Position numbers and translations under genes: made by a program | Shown here: positions 27,140 through 32,014 of the stretch, piece by piece | How the letters are laid out: each line of letters opens with the position of its first letter | Position numbering within the stretch: position 1 is the stretch's first letter | Notes under the pieces: generated by a model | Seen by the model: the letters and a program-made list of their open reading frames with translations, nothing else | Told to the model about the DNA's origin: nothing | The model's database searches: none | NCBI GenBank assembly: GCA_013288235.1 | Contig: JABDCF010000005.1 | Span: 38,274 to 70,287, forward strand | DNA length: 32,014 nt | Reading direction: 5' to 3' | Source: Bacteroidota bacterium | GTDB taxonomy: Bacteria; Bacteroidota; Bacteroidia; Sphingobacteriales; Sphingobacteriaceae

Positions 27140-27334
27140 TTAGGCTAGTGATTTATAAAACTGGCTGAGTAAAAAGTGTATACTTTGATCCATTACCAGT
27201 ACTATAACTGCAATAATTAATGCTGCTATCAGTACTAATACAGCGCTGCTTTGCAACTCTCTCCAGGTTGGCCAGGTTACTTTCTGGGTTAACTCAACGT
27301 ACGACTCCTTAATATACTCAGATACTTTAGACAT
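27140..27334 (-). CDS. secE: Preprotein translocase subunit SecE
   Basis: The 64-residue single-membrane-segment protein fits bacterial SecE. The conserved amphipathic part YIKESYVELTQKVTWPTWRE precedes a membrane helix at about residues 31-52 (AVLVLIAALIIAVIVLVMDQ). SecE clamps SecY in the inner-membrane translocon. It lies between tRNA-Trp and nusG, its usual place. Confidence 0.95.
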   Translation of the reverse strand: MSKVSEYIKESYVELTQKVTWPTWRELQSSAVLVLIAALIIAVIVLVMDQSIHFLLSQFYKSLA

Positions 27335-27351
27335 TTTCTATTTTCTGTATG

Positions 27352-27422
27352 CACGGGAACAAGGATTCGAACCCTGATCAAAGGTTTTGGAGACCTCTAT
27401 TCTACCATTGAACTATTCCCGT
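27352..27422 (-). tRNA. tRNA-Trp (anticodon CCA)
   Basis: The 71-nt cloverleaf has acceptor ACGGGAA/TTCCCGT with discriminator G, an anticodon loop with CCA (TCTCCAAAA) and a T-loop GGTTCGAATCC. The 3' CCA is not encoded. It lies between tuf and secE, a position where E. coli has no tRNA gene. Confidence 0.95.
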
Positions 27423-27459
27423 ATAAAACCTTAATCCCTAAAGGGACTTTTTAATTAAC

Positions 27460-27490
27460 AAAGTACTTAGCCAAAATGGCTAAGTACTTT
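27460..27490 (-). terminator. Hairpin after tuf
   Basis: AAAGTACTTAGCC (27460-27472) and GGCTAAGTACTTT (27478-27490) form a perfect 13-bp stem with a 5-nt loop. On the minus strand the tract after it (GTTAATTAAAAAG) is not a clean T-run. It probably ends or stabilises tuf mRNA ahead of tRNA-Trp. A second weak palindrome, CCCCTTCAGGGG (27517-27528), lies closer to the tuf stop. Confidence 0.65.
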
Positions 27491-27541
27491 GCCTTAAATT
27501 AACCTTGCCTTTTCCTCCCCTTCAGGGGGCGGGGGCTGGCC

Positions 27542-28729
27542 TTATTTCAATATTTCAGTTACCTGACCGGCACCTACTGTCCTGCCACCTTCACGGATAG
27601 CGAAACGCAAGCCTTTTTCCATTGCGATAGCGTTGATCAGCTTTACAGTGATGGTAACGTTATCACCAGGCATAACCATTTCTACACCTTCAGCTAAGGT
27701 AATTTCACCTGTAACGTCAGTTGTACGGAAATAGAATTGCGGACGATATTTATTGAAGAAAGGAGTGTGACGGCCACCTTCAGCTTTTGATAATACGTAA
27801 ACTTCTGCTTTGAAATCAGTGTGCGGGGTTACTGAACCTGGTTTGCAAATAACCATACCACGACGGATATCGGTTTTTTCAATACCACGTAACAATAAAC
27901 CTACGTTATCACCAGCTTCGCCACGGTCAAGGATCTTACGGAACATCTCAACACCTGTTACGGTTGATTTTAAGTTCTCGGCACCCATACCTAATATATC
28001 AACCTGCTCGCCAGAGTTGATTACACCACGCTCGATACGACCGGTTGCAACAGTACCACGACCAGTGATCGAGAATACGTCTTCAACAGGCATAAGGAAC
28101 GGCAATTCAGTTAAACGCGGAGGAATTGGAATGTGTGCATCAACTGCATCCATTAATTCCATAATTTTTTCAACCCATGCAGGATCGCCGTTCAAACCAC
28201 CAAGGGCCGAACCTTGAATTACAGGGATATCATCACCTGGGTATTCGTAGAATGATAATAATTCGCGGATTTCCATCTCAACTAATTCCAACAATTCCGG
28301 ATCATCCACCATATCCACTTTATTCATAAACACAACCAATGAAGGCACACCAACCTGGCGGGCTAAAAGGATGTGTTCACGTGTTTGAGGCATAGGGCCA
28401 TCAGTAGCGGCAACAACTATAATTGCACCATCCATCTGAGCAGCACCTGTAACCATGTTTTTTACATAATCCGCGTGACCTGGACAGTCAACGTGTGCAT
28501 AGTGACGTGTAGCAGTTGAATACTCAACGTGTGCTGTGTTAATAGTAATACCACGCTCTTTTTCTTCAGGAGCCGAGTCGATAGAATCGAATGAACGAGC
28601 TTCTGAGAAACCTTTATCAGCCAATACTTTTGTAATAGCTGCGGTAAGGGTTGTTTTACCGTGGTCAACGTGACCGATAGTACCGATGTTTAAATGCGGC
28701 TTACTGCGGTCAAACTTTTCTTTTGCCAT
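27542..28729 (-). CDS. tuf: Elongation factor Tu
   Basis: The 395-residue GTPase carries aminoacyl-tRNA to the ribosome. G-motifs are intact: GHVDHGKT at 19-26, DCPGH at 81-85 and NKVD at 136-139. Domains 2 and 3 ([20 protein letters not shown], then [20 protein letters not shown]) are complete. It follows four tRNA genes, as tufB does in E. coli, and is probably read from the tRNA-cluster promoter or an internal one. Confidence 0.98.
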   Translation of the reverse strand: MAKEKFDRSKPHLNIGTIGHVDHGKTTLTAAITKVLADKGFSEARSFDSIDSAPEEKERGITINTAHVEYSTATRHYAHVDCPGHADYVKNMVTGAAQMDGAIIVVAATDGPMPQTREHILLARQVGVPSLVVFMNKVDMVDDPELLELVEMEIRELLSFYEYPGDDIPVIQGSALGGLNGDPAWVEKIMELMDAVDAHIPIPPRLTELPFLMPVEDVFSITGRGTVATGRIERGVINSGEQVDILGMGAENLKSTVTGVEMFRKILDRGEAGDNVGLLLRGIEKTDIRRGMVICKPGSVTPHTDFKAEVYVLSKAEGGRHTPFFNKYRPQFYFRTTDVTGEITLAEGVEMVMPGDNVTITVKLINAIAMEKGLRFAIREGGRTVGAGQVTEILK

Positions 28730-28799
28730 GATTTATATTTAATTATTTGTAGGTTAATTTATACTTAAAAATTGTATTCGTATTCTGTTTATAACATTG

Positions 28800-28871
<72 letters not shown>

Positions 28872-28881
28872 TAATTTTGCT

Positions 28882-28946
28882 CAGTTTGCAGTTATCAGTT
28901 GCCAGTTTGCAGTCGCTGCCAACTGCTTACCGCCCACTGCCAACTC
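28882..28946. repeat. Inverted word repeat between tRNA-Thr(GGT) and tRNA-Gly (word CAGTTTGCAG / CAGTTGGCAG)
   Basis: The left arm (28882-28912) is a tandem of CAGTTTGCAG, TTATCAGTTGC and CAGTTTGCAG. The right arm (28916-28946) contains CTGCCAACTGC and CACTGCCAACTC. The outer and inner thirds pair well; the middle is decayed. It occupies most of the tRNA spacer. Confidence 0.75.
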
Positions 28947-28954
28947 CTCAACCG

Positions 28955-29027
28955 AGCGGAAGACGAGGTTCGAACTCGCGACCTATAGCTTGGAAGGCTA
29001 TCGCTCTACCAACTGAGCTACTTCCGC
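28955..29027 (-). tRNA. tRNA-Gly (anticodon TCC)
   Basis: The 73-nt cloverleaf has acceptor GCGGAAG/CTTCCGC and discriminator T, D-arm AGCTCAGTTGGTAGAGC, anticodon loop CTTCCAA and T-arm GAGTTCGAACCTC. CCA is not encoded. It is third in the cluster. Confidence 0.95.
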
Positions 29028-29033
29028 TTGTTA

Positions 29034-29104
29034 ATTATTGAAGGATTGAATTATTGAGTTATTGATTTTTTCAATTCAATAATTCACTAATTCAATCAAT
29101 CAAC
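29034..29104. repeat. Inverted word repeat between tRNA-Gly and tRNA-Tyr (word GAATTATTGA)
   Basis: The 22-nt arms 29044-29065 and 29076-29097 are reverse complements with two mismatches. The units are ATTGAA, TTATTGA and GTTATTGA. It nearly fills the spacer. Confidence 0.85.
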
Positions 29105-29108
29105 CTCG

Positions 29109-29189
29109 TGGGGGGAGAAGGATTCGAACCTTCGTAGCCGAAGCAGCAGATTTACAGTCTGCCCCATTTGACCGCTCTGGTATCCCCCC
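29109..29189 (-). tRNA. tRNA-Tyr (anticodon GTA)
   Basis: The 81-nt class II tRNA has acceptor GGGGGGA/TCCCCCC with discriminator A, anticodon loop CTGTAAA, a long variable arm (TGCTTCGGCTACG) and T-arm AAGGTTCGAATCCTT. CCA is not encoded. It is second in the cluster. Confidence 0.95.
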
Positions 29190-29196
29190 AATTGTT

Positions 29197-29265
29197 GAAT
29201 TTCGGATTTACGATTTACGATTTCGGATTTATAAATCGTCAATCGTAATTCTAAAATCGTAATTC
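29197..29265. repeat. Inverted word repeat between tRNA-Tyr and tRNA-Thr(TGT) (words ATTTACG and ATTTCGG)
   Basis: The left arm (29197-29231) mixes ATTTCGG and ATTTACG units. The right arm (29232-29265) is built from AATCGTAATTC and AAATCGTC. There is almost no loop. It links the word families of 9781-9871 and 11548-11619. Confidence 0.78.
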
Positions 29266-29270
29266 AGCAG

Positions 29271-29343
29271 AGCCTCCTATCGGGATCGAACCAATGACCT
29301 ACTGATTACAAGTCAGTCGCTCTACCAGCTGAGCTAAGGAGGC
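29271..29343 (-). tRNA. tRNA-Thr (anticodon TGT)
   Basis: The 73-nt cloverleaf has acceptor GCCTCCT/AGGAGGC and discriminator T, anticodon loop CTTGTAA and T-arm TTGGTTCGATCCCGA. CCA is not encoded. It is first in the cluster. Confidence 0.95.
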
Positions 29344-29678
29344 ATAATTATAACCTTTCTGTCCCCCGCTGACCATTGCTGATCTTCGGAATTTATACCG
29401 GCTAATTAATAAGGCTGTATTTTTTATTTTAAAGAACCATCCATTTCTTAAAAAGAACATCGTTAGAGGCCTTTCCGAAAGGGATTGCAAATTTACACAT
29501 TTTTAACGCTGAACAAAATTTATTTTTCAAAAAAATTCCGGGCGCTTTGCAAGGGGTTTTTCATGGCTTAAATGCCGATTAGTAATATGGCTACAGCGCC
29601 TTATCCACGCGCTTTATTCATGGATTATACAGGACCAATTTTCAATAAAAACAGGCTAAAATTATCAGTTATTTCTGA
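29344..29678. other. Intergenic region between the tRNA cluster and the PIN toxin gene
   Basis: This 335-bp AT-rich gap contains the tRNA-cluster promoter at 29488-29517. I see no supported gene, tRNA or strong hairpin in the rest. Short open frames here on both strands show no recognisable protein. Confidence 0.5.
29488..29517 (-). promoter_or_regulatory. Promoter for the tRNA-tuf block
   Basis: On the minus strand TTTTG (29513-29517), an 18-nt spacer and TAAATTTG (29488-29495) fit the Bacteroidota consensus well. Transcription would start near 29482, giving a leader of about 140 nt before tRNA-Thr(TGT). Confidence 0.6.
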
Positions 29679-30101
29679 TTACCACTTTTTTAAGTTGTCG
29701 ATTATCTGCTTAAATTCTAACACTTTGATTGCAGAAACTGATGGGAAAGGAATACTGCTCAATTTATTGAAATGCTTATCTTCTGAAACAATATAATCGG
29801 CATTTGCTGCAACGGCACAATCAAAAAATTTATTGTCATCGGGATCATTTTCGATTACGTTCCACTCGTAATACCGGATTATTTGAACAGTATTCTGATG
29901 CAACATAATTTGGTTTAGCGTATATTCTGCATCAATTACCGAGAAATATCTTTCTATAATCTCTGCATATTCGTTTAAAATATCGGTTGTTATGCACAGT
30001 TTATATTTTCCTTGCACAAATGCCCGCCACACCCAATGAAAGGGAGATTGCTGGGATATACTTGCCACTAAAACATTGGTATCTAAAACTATCCGGATCA
30101 T
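29679..30101 (-). CDS. PIN-domain ribonuclease, probable toxin
   Basis: The 140-residue protein is a PIN-family putative toxin. The first conserved Asp is in MIRIVLDTNVLVASI. The conserved Glu lies in ITTDILNEYAEII. The acidic cluster ENDPDDNKFFDCAVAANADY with the following SEDKHF completes the metal site. PIN toxins cut RNA, often tRNA or rRNA, when freed from their antitoxin. The gene begins 1 nt after the stop of the upstream 76-residue gene, so the two are translationally coupled. Its RNA target is unknown. Confidence 0.85.
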   Translation of the reverse strand: MIRIVLDTNVLVASISQQSPFHWVWRAFVQGKYKLCITTDILNEYAEIIERYFSVIDAEYTLNQIMLHQNTVQIIRYYEWNVIENDPDDNKFFDCAVAANADYIVSEDKHFNKLSSIPFPSVSAIKVLEFKQIIDNLKKW

Positions 30102-30102
30102 C

Positions 30103-30333
30103 TTAATGCGCCTTACGCTGATGTCCGGTCAACATTTTTTCAAAATCGTGTTTGGTATAGCCTTTTTCGGCAACGGTTTTATCCAAATGTTGCTGCATTT
30201 TGCGGTCATTAAAATCCAACAGCAACGCACGTAATTCATCTAAATCCTGCTCATTATAATATTGCTCCTTAACTACCTGCAAAACCATAATCTGGGCATG
30301 GTTCATTGGATTTGGTTTAACTGCACTTTTCAT
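30103..30333 (-). CDS. Small protein, probable antitoxin partner of the PIN toxin
   Basis: The 76-residue protein, or 67 if the second Met in MNHAQIMVLQVVKEQYYNEQ is used, is helical and charged. It ends KGYTKHDFEKMLTGHQRKAH. I do not recognise a named DNA-binding fold. Its position directly before the PIN gene, size and charge fit an antitoxin. A TATATTTG box (30354-30361) lies 20 nt upstream of the first ATG. Confidence 0.65.
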   Translation of the reverse strand: MKSAVKPNPMNHAQIMVLQVVKEQYYNEQDLDELRALLLDFNDRKMQQHLDKTVAEKGYTKHDFEKMLTGHQRKAH

Positions 30334-30353
30334 GATAAAAATAAATCGTTAAA

Positions 30354-30361
30354 CAAATATA
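30354..30361 (-). promoter_or_regulatory. -7 element (TATATTTG) for the PIN toxin-antitoxin pair
   Basis: The minus strand has a perfect TATATTTG ending 20 nt before the ATG at 30333. No clear -33 TTG is seen at the normal distance. Confidence 0.4.
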
Positions 30362-30432
30362 ATCAGATTAAGGCACAGGCTAAAATTAATGTTAGTTGAG
30401 TACCCTATCATCTGCTTACAACAAATTTATTC

Positions 30433-30462
30433 AAAAAAAATCGGCGGGTTAAAACCCGCCGA
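30433..30462 (-). terminator. Rho-independent terminator after hpf
   Basis: TCGGCGGGTT (30441-30450) and AACCCGCCGA (30453-30462) form a perfect 10-bp GC-rich stem. On the minus strand a run of eight T (30433-30440) follows directly. It ends the rpsU/xerC/hpf direction transcript 30 nt after the hpf stop. Confidence 0.92.
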
Positions 30463-30491
30463 TCCTATAGAAATTTCTATGATTATTTAGC

Positions 30492-30839
30492 TTAAAACTC
30501 TTCTGTTTCTGCCAGCAATACGGCTTTTTTAGCAGCCTCGGCAGCAATGGTTTTCTTTTGTTTATGTTTTTCAATTTGTTTGCGAAGGCATTCAACCGCC
30601 AGGTCTGTCGCCTCTTCAAAGGTTTTACATTGCTCCTTGGCAAATATCTGGTTGCCCGGCAGCATCAGTTTAATCTCCGTTATTTTATTGGCTTCGTCTT
30701 CAACATTCTCCAGCTTTAAGTAAACCTCGCCACTAATAATGTGATCGTAAAAGGTTTCCAGCTTATCAACTTTACGCTGAATAAAATCCAATAATTTTTT
30801 GTCTGCATTAAAACGAATAGATTGCACTGTAATTTTCAT
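30492..30839 (-). CDS. hpf: Ribosome hibernation promoting factor, short form
   Basis: The 115-residue protein is of the short HPF/YfiA type (KITVQSIRFNADKKLLDFIQ, KVDKLETFYDHIISGEVYLK, then CKTFEEATDLAVECLRKQIE). It binds the 30S decoding region in slow growth and shuts ribosomes down. The C-terminus is Lys/Ala-rich and lacks the long-form dimerisation domain. It starts 12 nt after the xerC stop and has a very strong Shine-Dalgarno, rare in this window. A clean terminator follows. Confidence 0.92.
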   Translation of the reverse strand: MKITVQSIRFNADKKLLDFIQRKVDKLETFYDHIISGEVYLKLENVEDEANKITEIKLMLPGNQIFAKEQCKTFEEATDLAVECLRKQIEKHKQKKTIAAEAAKKAVLLAETEEF

Positions 30840-30843
30840 GATT

Positions 30844-30850
30844 CCTCCTT
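30844..30850 (-). promoter_or_regulatory. Strong Shine-Dalgarno (AAGGAGG) before hpf
   Basis: AAGGAGG on the minus strand is 4 nt before the hpf ATG. Most genes in the window lack any such match. Confidence 0.7.
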
Positions 30851-30851
30851 T

Positions 30852-31766
30852 TTATGCCTTTGGATGGGCTTGTTTGTAAATAGACTTTAGTCTTTCGACC
30901 GAATTGTGGGTATAAATTTGAGTTACGCTAAGGTTAGCATGGCCCAAAAGTTCTTTGATGGCGTTCAGATCAGCGCCACGGTTTAATAAGCTTGTTGCAA
31001 AAGTGTGCCGCAGCACGTGCGGGCTTTTTTTATTTTGGGTAGATATGTAGGAAAGATATTTCTGCACAATTAAATAGATCAACTTCGCGTAAGCATTCGC
31101 TCCTTTATCTGTAACGATTAAGGTTAAGGAATTGTTACCGGAAAAATCCTGTTTTTTCTTTAACTCCTGGTATTCAGCAATTAATAATTTCAGTTCGCTG
31201 TTTACCGGGATGATGCGTTCTTTATTGCGCTTACCCAAAACCTTTACGGTGCCTTCGTAAGTATTTACATCGCTGTCTTTAACGCCGAGCAATTCGGCCA
31301 AACGCATCCCTGTGCCGAACAGCATTTCAACCACCAGCTTATCGCGCAGGCCCTTAAAATCAGCACTAAAAACCTCGTTCTCGTCCAGCATTTGGGTAAG
31401 CTTAAGGTCTTCAACAATAACGGGTAAATTCTTGGGTATCTTTGGCGTATTGATCTTGGAGGCCGGATTAATTTCAATAACACCCTCCTGCAATAAAAAC
31501 TTAAAGTATTTACGCAGCGTGGCTATTTTACGGTTGATAGAGCGGGCAATAATATCATGACCCATCATTTCAACCATCCAGCTACGGATATGATAGTGTG
31601 TAATTTGCGAGGGATGGGTAATTACAGCTTCTGGCGCGGGTGTTAATTTTTCAGGATTGTTGAGGAAGCTGAAAAACTGATCAAGATCTGACTGATAAGC
31701 GGATACGGTATGAGGTGAGTACCTTTTTTCGAATTTAATATACCGGATAAAACGCTCTGAAAACAT
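30852..31766 (-). CDS. xerC: Tyrosine recombinase XerC
   Basis: From the ATG at 31766 (MFSERFIRYIKFEKRYSPHT) the protein has 304 residues, usual for XerC/XerD. The N-terminal core-binding domain is followed by the catalytic domain. Catalytic residues are present: Arg in FGTGMRLAELLG, Lys in LGKRNKERIIP, the His-x-x-Arg of SPHVLRHTFATSL, His in ELLGHANLSV and the nucleophile Tyr in TQIYTH. It resolves chromosome dimers at dif. An upstream ATG at 31802 adds 12 unconserved residues. It lies between rpsU and hpf rather than among phage genes, supporting a housekeeping role. Confidence 0.9.
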   Translation of the reverse strand: MFSERFIRYIKFEKRYSPHTVSAYQSDLDQFFSFLNNPEKLTPAPEAVITHPSQITHYHIRSWMVEMMGHDIIARSINRKIATLRKYFKFLLQEGVIEINPASKINTPKIPKNLPVIVEDLKLTQMLDENEVFSADFKGLRDKLVVEMLFGTGMRLAELLGVKDSDVNTYEGTVKVLGKRNKERIIPVNSELKLLIAEYQELKKKQDFSGNNSLTLIVTDKGANAYAKLIYLIVQKYLSYISTQNKKSPHVLRHTFATSLLNRGADLNAIKELLGHANLSVTQIYTHNSVERLKSIYKQAHPKA

Positions 31767-31860
31767 AAAAACTACTTGTACACCCGAACGCTGAATGTAC
31801 AAATAGTTTTTTGTATTTTGATTAGAAAAATGAAAGTTTTTTTAAAGAAATTTAAAAAAA

Positions 31861-32014
31861 CTAAACAGTGGTTTCTAAGTTCATATTTTGTTTGTAGATG
31901 GCATGTTTTACCACGTGACGACGGGTAACAGATTTCTTTTCAAATGCCTGGCGACTGCGGAGTTCTCTTAAAACACCGGTCTTTTCAAATTTCTTTTTGA
32001 AGCGTTTTAATGCT
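31861..32014 (-). CDS. rpsU: 30S ribosomal protein S21 (bS21), 5' end cut by window edge
   Basis: The frame is open from the window edge to TAG at 31861-31863, giving the last 50 residues. It reads ALKRFKKKFEKTGVLRELRS, then RQAFEKKSVTRRHVVKHAIY, and ends NMNLETTV. This is the basic helical core and C-terminus of bS21, a small 30S protein near the anti-Shine-Dalgarno end of 16S rRNA. The start codon lies beyond the window. xerC follows on the same strand. Confidence 0.93.
   Translation of the reverse strand, partial: ALKRFKKKFEKTGVLRELRSRQAFEKKSVTRRHVVKHAIYKQNMNLETTV

Noticed and set aside
29299..29490. 63-codon minus-strand open frame
   Set aside because: It reads into tRNA-Thr(TGT) and ends in tRNA sequence; no recognisable protein.
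29572..29796. 74-codon plus-strand open frame near the PIN gene
   Set aside because: It overlaps the PIN gene antisense and has no family resemblance.
30852..31802. Integrase of a mobile element
   Set aside because: No phage or IS genes, no attachment repeats or tRNA junction nearby; the sequence and the rpsU-xerC-hpf context fit a housekeeping XerC.

Overview
The window looks like a piece of a Bacteroidota chromosome, most likely a Sphingobacteriaceae member close to Mucilaginibacter or Pedobacter. Four things point there: AT-rich intergenic DNA; promoters of the Bacteroidota type (TTTG, about 20 nt, then TAnnTTTG, for example TATATTTG); few Shine-Dalgarno sequences; and RpoB/RpoC of the lengths and sequence type usual in this phylum (1267 and 1429 aa). 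No phage, IS element, rRNA gene or CRISPR array was found. The placement rests on protein and promoter character, not on a database search.

Layout. Positions 1-2254 (minus strand) hold an exopolysaccharide export pair: a Wzc/Wzz-type chain-length protein cut by the window edge and a Wza-type outer-membrane lipoprotein. A divergent S4-domain protein gene and dapD follow, then a GT9 heptosyltransferase. Next comes a minus-strand trio (4956-7545) of sulfotransferase, small membrane protein and arylsulfotransferase-like protein. Positions 7696-11589 (plus strand) carry three tRNA-maturation enzymes, TsaC (t6A37), CCA-adding enzyme and MiaA (i6A37), with one pRiA4b ORF-3-type protein among them. 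Positions 11626-14545 (minus strand) encode nucleotide-sugar enzymes (RfbA, RfbD and GDP-fucose synthase). A DUF3467 protein and a YefM/YoeB-type toxin-antitoxin pair follow; the toxin reading frame is broken.

Positions 15707-29343 (minus strand) are the core information-processing block. In transcription order it runs tRNA-Thr(TGT), tRNA-Tyr, tRNA-Gly, tRNA-Thr(GGT), tuf, tRNA-Trp, secE, nusG, rplK, rplA, rplJ, rplL, rpoB, rpoC. This matches the E. coli thrU-tyrU-glyT-thrT-tufB-secE-nusG-rplKAJL-rpoBC order, with tRNA-Trp added. The right end has a PIN-domain toxin with its small partner, hpf, xerC and the 3' part of rpsU.

The most unusual feature is in the gaps. Almost every intergenic gap longer than about 70 bp carries a long imperfect inverted repeat. 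Each arm is a degenerate tandem of a short word of roughly 6-12 nt. The word differs from gap to gap (ATTTACG, ATTTCGG, GTTCATTA, GTTGTAA, GAGATATGA and others), but the architecture is the same: iterated word, loop, iterated reverse complement. About a dozen such loci occur here, three of them in the three spacers of the tRNA cluster. Arms run into the 3' ends of cca and miaA and fill the rplK-rplA gap. I know of no named element that fits, so this is the best candidate for an undescribed system. A separate REP-like composite of GGCTCC/GGAGCC palindromes sits at 13423-13563.
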